Under the pieces are notes generated by a model. It was not told where the DNA came from. It did not search any database and worked only from the letters and a program-made list of their open reading frames with translations. DNA of 64,000 bases from a bacterium (GTDB taxonomy: Bacteria; Bacillota; Clostridia; Lachnospirales; Lachnospiraceae). This document shows positions 56,063-64,000 of the stretch, piece after piece (position 1 is the stretch's first letter; the number at the start of each line of letters is the position of its first letter). The position numbers and the translations under genes are program-made. The stretch is from contig JAUNSO010000005.1 in NCBI GenBank assembly GCA_030539165.1, positions 1 to 64,000 on the forward strand. Reading direction: 5' to 3'.

Positions 56063-57439
56063 TTATTTATTATTTTTCAGAAAATCCGGAATCTTGATTG
56101 CCTTGGATTCGATCTTGCTCTCGATAGGAGCCTGCGGTCTCTGCACTCCGCCGAACTGATTCATCGGAGTCGGAATCGGCTGCTGAACCTGCTGCTGACG
56201 CTGCATAGGCTGTCCCATTCCCATACCGCCCATAGGCTGTGCGCCGCCCTGCATCATTCCCATATTGCCCGGCTGCTGCATCGGAGGCTGCTGTCCCATT
56301 CCCATGCCGCCCATAGGCTGATGCATCGGCTGCTGTCCCATAGGTGCCTGTCCTGCTCCACCCATTGGTGCTGCATTGTGTGTCGGCGGCTGCGTTCCAA
56401 AGCCTGTCGCCATACCACCCTGACGCTGTGAATATGTATAACCTGTAGAATATCTGTTCATAGCGGACTGTGCTGCTGATACAGACTGCTGCATATCCAG
56501 ACCTGTTGCAATTACGGTAATCGTGCAGGCATCTGACATTCTGTCATCATACATGGCACCGAATATAATATTGGCTGTGTCTCCTGACAGATCCTGTACA
56601 TAGCTGACTGCATCATTGGCATCCATCAATGTGATATCGCCTGATACGTTGATGATCACATGTGAAGCTCCTGATATCGTTGTCTCCAGCAGCGGACTGG
56701 CAACTGCCTGTTTCACTGCCTCCAGAGCCTTATCGTCACCCTTTGCAAAACCGATACCGATATGAGCGACACCCTTATCCTGCATAACCGTCTGTACATC
56801 GGCAAAGTCCAGATTGATCAGAGCTGGAACATTAATCAGATCAGTGATGCCCTGTACTGCCTGCTGCAGCACTTCATCTGCCTTCTTTAATGCCTCCGGC
56901 ATGGTTGTCCTTCTGTCAACGATCTCTAACAGCTTATCATTCGGGATAACGATCAGTGTATCTACATTCTCTTTTAACTTCTCAATACCACTGACAGCGT
57001 TGACCATACGTGTCTTTGCCTCGAATTTAAATGGCTTGGTCACTACGCCTACAGTCAGAATACCCATATCCTTTGCTACCTGTGCCACAACCGGAGCTGC
57101 ACCTGTACCGGTACCGCCGCCCATTCCACAGGTTACGAATACCATATCTGCTCCCTTAATCGCACTTGTAATCTCTTCAATACTTTCCTCTGCAGCCTTC
57201 TCACCGATTTCCGGCTTGGCACCTGCTCCGAGTCCTTTTGTCAGCTTGTCCCCTATCTGTAACAGTCTGGGAGACTTGCATAACTGCAGAGCCTGCTTAT
57301 CTGTATTGATTCCGATAAACTCAACTCCTGCTATATTTTCATCGATCATTCTATTTACTGCGTTATTACCTGCTCCACCGACCCCTATTACTATAATCTT
57401 TGCAGCAGACTCAGCCTCGTTCGTTTTTATTTCAAGCAA
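56063..57439 (-). CDS. ftsZ: Cell division protein FtsZ
   Basis: Tubulin-like GTPase that forms the division ring. 458 aa, longer than usual because of its linker. The GTP-binding signature GGGTGTG is at 107-113. The globular core ends near residue 318. A Met/Gly/Gln/Pro-rich linker follows (about 325-430, including PMGGMGMGQ twice), then the conserved C-terminal peptide [11 protein letters not shown] that binds partner proteins. The start is TTG at 57439 with AGGAGG eight bases upstream; there is no nearby ATG. Confidence 0.97.
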   Translation of the reverse strand: MLEIKTNEAESAAKIIVIGVGGAGNNAVNRMIDENIAGVEFIGINTDKQALQLCKSPRLLQIGDKLTKGLGAGAKPEIGEKAAEESIEEITSAIKGADMVFVTCGMGGGTGTGAAPVVAQVAKDMGILTVGVVTKPFKFEAKTRMVNAVSGIEKLKENVDTLIVIPNDKLLEIVDRRTTMPEALKKADEVLQQAVQGITDLINVPALINLDFADVQTVMQDKGVAHIGIGFAKGDDKALEAVKQAVASPLLETTISGASHVIINVSGDITLMDANDAVSYVQDLSGDTANIIFGAMYDDRMSDACTITVIATGLDMQQSVSAAQSAMNRYSTGYTYSQRQGGMATGFGTQPPTHNAAPMGGAGQAPMGQQPMHQPMGGMGMGQQPPMQQPGNMGMMQGGAQPMGGMGMGQPMQRQQQVQQPIPTPMNQFGGVQRPQAPIESKIESKAIKIPDFLKNNK

Positions 57440-57513
57440 GGTTACTTCCTCCTTCTTATGCCGACGCTTATATTTATTTATACTCCTACTTATAATACAA
57501 TCATATTGATACT

Positions 57514-57542
57514 ATCATATAATTTTTTTAGCGATTTATCAA
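57514..57542 (-). promoter_or_regulatory. Promoter of ftsZ
   Basis: Minus strand TTGATA (57542-57537), 17-bp spacer, TATGAT (57519-57514), about 75 bases before the TTG start. It separates ftsZ from the divIB transcript. Confidence 0.7.
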
Positions 57543-57598
57543 CCTAAATTTAAAAATTTCTTATATTTTTTGTATATTTTGCAACAATTCATCCAGTT

Positions 57599-58315
57599 TT
57601 AATCCTTTTGAAACGTGAATGTCTCATTATCACCGGAGTAATTTTCCATATGAAGTGTTCCGCTCAGCCCGTTCAGCTTGGGCAGCAGGTACTGAAGCTT
57701 GTTGATTTTCTCGTCCAGATTCTCACTTGTTCCAAGATAGATCCTGGCACTTTTAAAGTATAGCGTAATATGATCGCTTGTGTCAAAGTAAATTCTATCC
57801 GTTGTAACTCCATATTTTGTTAGCAGCTGTGTGATGTTCAATATCAGTTTGAAAACAGACTCATCCTCCACCGGCAGCTTTTCATGCAGTACAACATGAT
57901 CAAAGGTCAGTCCGGTTACAAACGGGATTCCCGACATCTGCTCTGTGGAGCTTTCAACGATAATACCATCCTTGTCAAAATACAAATACCTGCCCAGAAA
58001 TTCCACGTAACCGGCAACTGCTTTTTCATATACATGAATCACCAAAGTATCCGTAGATTTCAGCTCTACCTCCATTTTTTCAATAAACGGTATATCCTCG
58101 ATAGACTGGTTTCTGTATTTAAAGTAATAGTACAAGGTGCTGTTGCCAAACTTCCCGTCCAGCACCATTGCCTCTATTTCCTCATCCGTATAATGTTCAT
58201 TTCCATCGACCTGAACAGCCGTCACTGTATAATTTGCCTTCAAGATGGCGACTAACAATCCCACTGCGACGAATACAATAGCCGATATGAGAAATATTTT
58301 CTGTATTCTGCTCAT
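57599..58315 (-). CDS. divIB: Cell division protein FtsQ/DivIB
   Basis: 238 aa bitopic membrane protein: a short cytoplasmic start, one helix (about 6-26), an extracellular POTRA domain (YTVTAVQVDGNEHYTDEEIEAMV) and the FtsQ domain (about 95-225). It joins FtsL/DivIC in the divisome. AGGGA precedes the ATG. It starts 13 bp after murA ends. Confidence 0.88.
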   Translation of the reverse strand: MSRIQKIFLISAIVFVAVGLLVAILKANYTVTAVQVDGNEHYTDEEIEAMVLDGKFGNSTLYYYFKYRNQSIEDIPFIEKMEVELKSTDTLVIHVYEKAVAGYVEFLGRYLYFDKDGIIVESSTEQMSGIPFVTGLTFDHVVLHEKLPVEDESVFKLILNITQLLTKYGVTTDRIYFDTSDHITLYFKSARIYLGTSENLDEKINKLQYLLPKLNGLSGTLHMENYSGDNETFTFQKD

Positions 58316-58328
58316 GGTTCATCCCTGT

Positions 58329-59594
58329 CTATAAATACTTGATTGAAGCCGAAAGCTCCTTCAGATCCTTCACGATATCCTCATGACCGCGTTTGATAAA
58401 ATGCGCATTTTCCACGATTGTCGTCTGCTGGGCCATCAGTCCTGCTATTACCAGTGCTGCCCCACCCCGCAGCTCACTTGCCTGCAGTGTTGTGCCCTGT
58501 AGTCTCGGAACGCTCTCGATCACAGCTTCTCTGTCCTGTATTGTAATATGAGCGCCCATTTTTTGCAACTCACCAACGATTTTATAGCGTTCCTCAAATA
58601 TCGTTTCCAAAATCCTGCTCGTACCGTCTGCCGTTGTCAGTACTGTCATGAGCTGTGACTGCAGATCGGTGGGAAAGCCCGGATATTCCTTTGTTTCAAG
58701 ATATTCAACTGCATGAACAGCCTGTTCGGCATCTATCACCAACCCGATCCTGTCTGCATGTCTGATTCTGCTGACTCTGGCGCCCATACTCTGGATAATT
58801 TTAATGAATGCATCCATTTGATGAATCGGCGCATCATACAAAATGGTGCTGCCCCGCGTCGCCACTGTAGCCAGCGAATAGGTCCCTGCCACAATTCTGT
58901 CTGCCGGTATCTCATACGTCGTCTGCTGCAGTCTCCTGACACCGTTGATTTCGATCGTCTCCGTACCGGCTCCTGTGATTCTGGCTCCTGCATGATTTAA
59001 ATAATCGCACAATGCCGCTATTTCCGGTTCTCTAGCGGCTCCGTTGATCCTCGTCCTGCCTCGCGCTGTTACTGCCGCCAGTATGATATTCTCCGTTGTA
59101 CCCACGCTAGGCAGTGCAAGATCCAGCGTAGCCCCTGTGAGTCCGGATGTCTGCGCACTCAAGGTCTTCTCATGCGTCTCAATATGCACATTCATCGTCT
59201 GCAGTGCAGCGATATGCATGTCAATCGGACGCTTTCCGATGATACATCCTCCCGGATACGGTACCTGTACCCTTCCGTTTCTTCCGAGCACAGAGCCCAG
59301 CAGAATAATGGAAGAACGCATCTTTCCGGCATACTGTTCTGCAATTTCATATCCGTCGCAGTCAGCTGCATCAATCACCAGAACATCTTCATCCTCCCAG
59401 AAGACCGTGCATCCTATCTCTCTGAGAATATGAAGCATATATATAATATCCAGAATCTTCGGGCAACGATAAAGTCTTGTTTTGCCCTTTACAAGCACTG
59501 TCGCTGCCAGAATCGGCAGTGCAGCATTTTTTGATCCCTGTATCCTTGTTTCCCCGTATAAGGGTCTTCCTCCGCATACCATAATAGAATCCAA
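58329..59594 (-). CDS. murA: UDP-N-acetylglucosamine 1-carboxyvinyltransferase
   Basis: First committed step of peptidoglycan synthesis. 421 aa. The catalytic cysteine is Cys117 in PGGCIIGKRPIDMH, so the enzyme should be fosfomycin-sensitive; QGSKNAALPILAA at the N-terminus is the UDP-GlcNAc loop. The start is TTG at 59594 (AGGG six bases upstream; the protein then reads MDSIMVCGG, matching homologues); the first ATG is four codons later and poorly spaced. It occupies the place where murG/murB are found in Bacillus. Confidence 0.93.
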   Translation of the reverse strand: MDSIMVCGGRPLYGETRIQGSKNAALPILAATVLVKGKTRLYRCPKILDIIYMLHILREIGCTVFWEDEDVLVIDAADCDGYEIAEQYAGKMRSSIILLGSVLGRNGRVQVPYPGGCIIGKRPIDMHIAALQTMNVHIETHEKTLSAQTSGLTGATLDLALPSVGTTENIILAAVTARGRTRINGAAREPEIAALCDYLNHAGARITGAGTETIEINGVRRLQQTTYEIPADRIVAGTYSLATVATRGSTILYDAPIHQMDAFIKIIQSMGARVSRIRHADRIGLVIDAEQAVHAVEYLETKEYPGFPTDLQSQLMTVLTTADGTSRILETIFEERYKIVGELQKMGAHITIQDREAVIESVPRLQGTTLQASELRGGAALVIAGLMAQQTTIVENAHFIKRGHEDIVKDLKELSASIKYL

Positions 59595-59667
59595 GCTGTT
59601 CCCTCATACAAACAACACTTATTCTATTTATATGCGTTTTTCAGACAATCGTGCCTGTTACCGTTCG

Positions 59668-60831
59668 CTATTTTTCGAGCTTGATGCTGCGCGATACACT
59701 GAGCACCATTCCGATCTCGATCAGCAGGAACACAACCGAGGAGCCTCCATAACTGATAAACGGAAGTGTAATACCTGTATTCGGAATCGAATTTGTTACA
59801 ACCGCAATATTCAGTATGACCTGTATCGACATGTGTGCCATGGTTCCTACTACTAACAGTGCCCCAAATAAATCCTGGGCATTATTTGCGATGACCATGA
59901 ATCTCCAGATCAGCAGCATAAACAGAATGATGACAGCAATGGCTCCGAACAGTCCCAGCTCTTCACAGATGATGGAAAAGATCATATCATTCTGCGCCTC
60001 AGGCAGGAACCCCAGCTTCTGCATACTCTGTCCCAGCCCCTTCCCGAACAGTCCGCCTGAGCCGATCGCATAGAGTGCCTGCAGTGTCTGGAATCCGCTT
60101 CCGCTGGACTACGCTTCCGGATTCAGCCATGCCTTGATACGGGAAAATCGATACGACATATCCTCCGGGATGATCCCCTTGGCAATTGCCAGTACCATGA
60201 CTGCGGATACAAAGATCACACACAATGCGCCCAACACATAGCCTTTGTAATCAGGACTTGCCACAAACAGCATCATCAGTACGATTCCAAAAATAATGAT
60301 TGCGGAGCTCAGATTACTCGTGATGATCAGTATCTCTCCGGAAATAGGCACAGCCCAGAATACTGTGAATAAAAAGCCTTTTTTATTCCTGATTCTGGTT
60401 CCCATCTTACATACCAGTGACGCGAAAAATATAATCATGCCGACCTTTGCAACCTCTGCCGGCTGCAGTGACATACCGCCCAGATTCAGCCATCTTCTGG
60501 CTCCATTGGCGGAATAGCCTAACGGTGTCATAACCAGTGCGATCATAACTGCTGATACGATATAAGCCAGCATGGCAAAACGTTCCCAGATATGATAATC
60601 TACACAGGCCACAATGACCATGACGATGACACCCAGTATCGTTGCCTTGATCTGCTTCTTTAAATAAAATGCAGAGTCTCCAAAATCAAGGTTTGCCTCA
60701 TAGGAGCTCGTACTGTAGAGCATGACAAGACCAAAGCATATTAAAAAGATGACAATAAACAACAGTGTATAGTCAAAAAAGAATTTCTGTTTCGTTCGTT
60801 GTCTTCTGACTCCATCACGTCTTCCAGCCAT
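59668..60831 (-). pseudogene. ftsW: ftsW/spoVE (SEDS glycosyltransferase) interrupted by an in-frame TAG
   Basis: Lipid II polymerase of the SEDS family, for septal or spore-cortex wall. Codons 1-240 (ATG 60831) encode the first seven or so helices and end ...RFSRIKAWLNPEA, then TAG at 60111-60109. The same frame continues without a shift for 28 codons (SSGSGFQTLQALYAIGSGG...) to Met at 60024 and 117 more residues that contain the family's PFISYGGSS region. The total of about 387 codons is a normal FtsW length, so one nonsense codon is the only defect. It could be a real mutation, a base-calling error or a suppressed stop. GGGGAG at the end of murD serves the start. Confidence 0.85.
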
Positions 60832-60838
60832 GCACCAT

Positions 60839-62206
60839 TCACTCCCCGAGTTTGTTTACCAGTTCCTTGAAGATTCTTCCACGTTCTTCGTAGTTTTTGA
60901 ACATACCCCAGCTGGCACATGCCGGTGATAATAAAACCGCATCCCCCGCAGAGGCCTTTTCTGAAATATACGCCATAGCTTCTTCCAGACTTTCTTCAAA
61001 GACAATGCTTTGAAAGCCGTGTGCCCTCGCACAGTCTGCAATGGCAGTTCTGGTCGCACCCAGCAGGATCAGTTCCTTGACCTTTCCGTCAAATGCCTCG
61101 ATCCATTCATCATAGGTTGCTCCCTTGTCATATCCGCCGCCGATCAGGTATGTCGGCTTTACCATTGCCTGTATTCCTTTGATGGCTGCATCTACATTGG
61201 TACCCTTGGAATCATTATAGTAGTCAACACCGCGTTTCGTCGCTACAAACTCGATTCTGTGTTCCACAGCATGAAAGACCTTCACTGCTGCAATGATGGT
61301 ATCCATCGGAACCCCATATGCATCGGTCATTGCCATCGCTGCCATGATGTTCTCATAGCTGTGTGTGCCTAACAGCAATGTATCATGTATATTCAGTAAT
61401 GCTTCTGACACTCCGTTTGCAGCCTTATAGATGATGTCATCCTGTAAATAGAACCCGTCCTGCAGCGCTCTTGCTGAACTGAAGTATACCACCTTCGCTT
61501 TTGTGTGTTCTCCGAAGGAACGCGTCACTTCATCTTCATAATTTAAGACAATTGTCTCATTTGCAGTCTGGTTCATTGCGATTTTTTCTTTGACTGCTAT
61601 ATAGTTTTCCAGTGAATGATGTCTGTCAATATGATCCGGAGTAATATTCAAAATAGCACTGACAGCCGGTCTGAACTGTTCTATCGTTTCCAGCTGAAAG
61701 CTGCTGATTTCTGCTACTGTTACAGAGTCAGGTGCCGTATTCAGAACCTCTCCCGTATATGGACTGCCGATGTTGCCCACGACAAATGTGTGTCCGTTTG
61801 CCGCCTGCATGATCTCACCTGTCAGAGCTGTTGTCGTTGTTTTTCCGTTTGTTCCGGTGATGGCGATCACATGCCCCTGTTCAAATGCATAAGCAAGTTC
61901 GATCTCACCCCATACCTTGATGCCACGGCCTGCGAAGCGCCTGACAAATGTGCTGTCGACAGGAACCCCCGGACTCAGAACCAGACGTTCTATGGAGTTT
62001 TCCACGTCTTCCGGCAGCTCTCCAATGTATACAGGTACCTGTCGATCCGTACCCAGCTTCTCTCTGATATCGTCTGCGTTCAGTTTTTCATTCCCGTCAT
62101 ACAGGATCGGGATTGCCTGTGCTTTTAACAGTAGCCTGACTGCACCGATACCGCTGATACCTGTACCGATTACCAGTACTGTCTGATTCTTCAATATGTT
62201 ATTCAT
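60839..62206 (-). CDS. murD: UDP-N-acetylmuramoylalanine--D-glutamate ligase
   Basis: Adds D-Glu to UDP-MurNAc-L-Ala. 455 aa with the three Mur-ligase domains: a Rossmann-like N-terminus (VLVIGTGISGIGA), ATP-binding GTNGKTT (118-124) and the C-terminal domain (DSKGTN, LSPACASWGMFKNYEERG). It starts 21 bp after mraY ends and is followed by ftsW after seven bases. Confidence 0.97.
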   Translation of the reverse strand: MNNILKNQTVLVIGTGISGIGAVRLLLKAQAIPILYDGNEKLNADDIREKLGTDRQVPVYIGELPEDVENSIERLVLSPGVPVDSTFVRRFAGRGIKVWGEIELAYAFEQGHVIAITGTNGKTTTTALTGEIMQAANGHTFVVGNIGSPYTGEVLNTAPDSVTVAEISSFQLETIEQFRPAVSAILNITPDHIDRHHSLENYIAVKEKIAMNQTANETIVLNYEDEVTRSFGEHTKAKVVYFSSARALQDGFYLQDDIIYKAANGVSEALLNIHDTLLLGTHSYENIMAAMAMTDAYGVPMDTIIAAVKVFHAVEHRIEFVATKRGVDYYNDSKGTNVDAAIKGIQAMVKPTYLIGGGYDKGATYDEWIEAFDGKVKELILLGATRTAIADCARAHGFQSIVFEESLEEAMAYISEKASAGDAVLLSPACASWGMFKNYEERGRIFKELVNKLGE

Positions 62207-62227
62207 ATGCTACCTCTGTTCAATCTA

Positions 62228-63184
62228 TTATAATGCCATCAGCCCGATCAGGCATAATACAGCCGTCACGATTGAAAATACCGCTACTACTCTGGTTTCT
62301 GACCAGCCGCAAAGCTCAAAATGATGATGGATCGGTGCCATCTTGAAAATTCTCTTTCCACCTGATATCTTAAAATATCCCACCTGCAGCATAACAGAAA
62401 CTACTTCCATCAGATAGATAAACGCAACGATCAGCAGGAACAACGGCATCTGCAGCACATATGCTGTGGCCGCCACAAAACCTCCCAGTGCCAATGAGCC
62501 GGTATCTCCCATAAAGACGCTTGCAGGATACACATTAAACAACAGGAACCCAAGCAGTGCTCCGACTACAGCCAGAGTGATCGGCTCGATACCGCTGGAA
62601 ACTCCGATTGCCACGACAGAGAAAAAGGTTGCGATCAGAACCGTTACACTGGATGCAAGACCGTCCAGACCATCTGTGAAATTTGCACCGTTGACAGTCC
62701 CCAGCACAACGATGAATAAAAGAGGTATGTTAAAGATTCCAAAATCAATGTATTGATCCGGCATAAAAGGGATCTTCATAGCGAGGTCTATCTGTGCCAC
62801 ATTCACTACATAATATGCAAATACTCCGGTCACAACGATCTGCAGCAGCATCTTCTGCCATGCACGCAGTCCCATAGAGCGTTTCAGCACCACCTTGATA
62901 TAGTCATCCAGAAAGCCGATCAGGCCAAATCCAAGCGTCATAAATAAAATCGGCAGTATCTTGGGATCATTCCTGATATAAATCAAGGATGTGATAACAA
63001 CCGCACTCAGGATGATGACACCTCCCATTGTCGGAGTACCGCTTTTCTTTAAATGTGTCTGGGGTCCGTCATCCCGCACAGTCTGCCCCACCTTCAGCTT
63101 CCTTAAATACGGAATCACAAATGGTCCGAGCAGTACACTGATCACAAATGCAATGATTACAGGAATAAAAATTGTATTGTTCAT
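62228..63184 (-). CDS. mraY: Phospho-N-acetylmuramoyl-pentapeptide-transferase
   Basis: Makes lipid I in the membrane. 318 aa with about ten helices. Conserved loops are present: DDGPQTHLKKSGTPTMGG, FLDDYIKV (Asp pair), NFTDGLDGLA and APIHHHFELCGWSE near the C-terminus. AGAGGTG precedes the ATG. It has its own promoter behind the PBP gene. Confidence 0.96.
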   Translation of the reverse strand: MNNTIFIPVIIAFVISVLLGPFVIPYLRKLKVGQTVRDDGPQTHLKKSGTPTMGGVIILSAVVITSLIYIRNDPKILPILFMTLGFGLIGFLDDYIKVVLKRSMGLRAWQKMLLQIVVTGVFAYYVVNVAQIDLAMKIPFMPDQYIDFGIFNIPLLFIVVLGTVNGANFTDGLDGLASSVTVLIATFFSVVAIGVSSGIEPITLAVVGALLGFLLFNVYPASVFMGDTGSLALGGFVAATAYVLQMPLFLLIVAFIYLMEVVSVMLQVGYFKISGGKRIFKMAPIHHHFELCGWSETRVVAVFSIVTAVLCLIGLMAL

Positions 63185-63233
63185 CTTTTCACCTCTATAT
63201 ATACTTCTTTCGTGACCGAAGTCAGCCTAGGAT

Positions 63234-63262
63234 AGTATAAGACTTTTCCTCAAATTTATCAA
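63234..63262 (-). promoter_or_regulatory. Promoter of mraY
   Basis: Minus strand TTGATA (63262-63257), 17-bp spacer, TATACT (63239-63234), partly overlapping the end of the PBP gene region. Confidence 0.7.
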
Positions 63263-63267
63263 CCGCT

Positions 63268-64000
63268 TTATTCCTCTGTATTCTCGGGTATTTCGACTTG
63301 TTTCTCGATCTGCAGATACGGAAGGATATTCTCAAACAGTTCCCTCACGAGCGGTGCCGCTATCGTTCCCCCATAATAAATTCCCTTTGGATGATTGATG
63401 ATCAGCAATACAAGAACCTGTGGATCATCCGTCGGTGCAAAACCGATAAAGGAAGATATATATTTGCCGCTTCCCCTTGGCAGTGTCTGACTCGTTGCCG
63501 TTTTTCCTCCGATCATATAGCCCGGTACTGCTGCATTTCTCCCGGTGCCCTCTGATACGACCTTTTCCAGCATATACTGCATTTTTTCAGAGGTTTCAGA
63601 CGATATGATCCTGACATGATCCTGATATTGAAATTCCTTGACAGTCTTTTGCTCCTGATCGAGCACCTCCATTGCAAAATGTGGAGTCACTCTGGTTCCA
63701 CCATTTACGATGGAGCTGACTGTTGTTGCCAGCTGGATCGGTGTGATCTGGAAGGACTGTCCGAAGGATACGGTTGCCAGCTCTACTAGCCCGATATTTT
63801 CTTTTTGGTGCATGATCGTACCCGCTTCTCCGGGCAAATCGATTCCCGTTTTCTGCAGCAGTCCAAACTTTCTGAAATAATCATAAAAATCATTGGCTCC
63901 GATTCTAAGTCCCACTGCGACAAAGACCGGATTGCAGGAATTCATGGTTGCCTGCAGAAACGTCTGTGAACCATGACCTGCAATTTTATGGCACCGGATC
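63268..64000 (-). CDS. Class B penicillin-binding protein (FtsI/SpoVD type), C-terminal part
   Basis: Transpeptidase that cross-links peptidoglycan; the gene continues beyond the window, so only about 243 C-terminal residues are seen. The frame is open to 64000 and shows the SxN motif (MNSCNP) and the KT(G/A) motif as GGKTATSQ. No C-terminal PASTA domain follows the transpeptidase domain, which is against a full SpoVD and for an FtsI/PbpB-like form, though some SpoVD proteins also lack it. Position upstream of mraY fits either. Confidence 0.88.
   Translation of the reverse strand, partial: IRCHKIAGHGSQTFLQATMNSCNPVFVAVGLRIGANDFYDYFRKFGLLQKTGIDLPGEAGTIMHQKENIGLVELATVSFGQSFQITPIQLATTVSSIVNGGTRVTPHFAMEVLDQEQKTVKEFQYQDHVRIISSETSEKMQYMLEKVVSEGTGRNAAVPGYMIGGKTATSQTLPRGSGKYISSFIGFAPTDDPQVLVLLIINHPKGIYYGGTIAAPLVRELFENILPYLQIEKQVEIPENTEE

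Noticed and set aside
60109-60111. TAG in ftsW read as pyrrolysine
   Set aside because: No pylTS or related gene is visible and the site is not in a methylamine methyltransferase; nonsense mutation or error is simpler.

Overview
The window reads as chromosome of an anaerobic, endospore-forming member of the Clostridia, most likely Lachnospiraceae. The support is a sporulation block (spoIIGA-sigE-sigG), a DUF5688 protein, a dimeric-type glycyl-tRNA synthetase, AsnA-type asparagine synthesis, pyruvate phosphate dikinase beside pyruvate kinase, and strong AGGAGG-type ribosome sites. I cannot place it below family. Almost every gene is on the minus strand. The clear plus-strand genes are a 53-residue orphan (13418-13579) and a 1410-residue protein (25612-29844).

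Layout, left to right. 17-4111: scpA, a membrane phosphoesterase, a D,D-carboxypeptidase and a diguanylate cyclase. 4178-9473: rpsU, alaS, an MFS permease and asnA. 9620-11431: a PadR regulator / DUF2812 / CPBP-protease operon whose promoter contains repeated CGACATAT operators. 11793-18028: pyk, the plus-strand orphan, ppdK with a terminator-bearing leader, and glyQS. 18082-25372: a lipoprotein, recO, a yqzL-like gene, era, a DUF4349 lipoprotein, an M16C protease and a rhomboid-like membrane protein. 25612-33804: the giant CoA-dehydratase-activase protein, a receiver/HPt signalling protein and ligA. 33919-38285: an rluF-type gene, then an accessory island in which a catalase and a cytidylate-kinase-like gene lie between roughly 300-bp inverted repeats. 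38286-43594: gdhA with a short promoter-terminator unit upstream, a small helical protein, an SH3 protein, tRNA-Arg(CCG), DUF5688 and efp. 43663-46897: aroQ-aroK-aroE and an EamA-YqeG fusion. 47036-52499: a small orphan and a five-gene peptide/nickel-type ABC importer. 52618-64000: nrdR, ylmC/ymxH, sigG, sigE, spoIIGA, ftsZ, divIB, murA, ftsW, murD, mraY and the end of a class B PBP.

How the parts work together. The right end is a compact division, wall and sporulation cluster. It resembles the Bacillus dcw-to-spoIIG order but lacks murG, murB and ftsA between the genes seen here, and its ftsW/spoVE gene has an in-frame amber codon. The pyk/ppdK pair manages the PEP-pyruvate node. The scp, era/recO and ligA genes are housekeeping.

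The most unusual features are the catalase cassette bounded by inverted repeats, the interrupted ftsW, the ppdK and gdhA leader structures, the EamA-YqeG fusion, and several perfect dyads set exactly in promoters. I did not find a complete, clearly unprecedented multi-gene system. The catalase island is the best candidate for something unusual. No CRISPR array, prophage, integrase or intact insertion sequence is visible.
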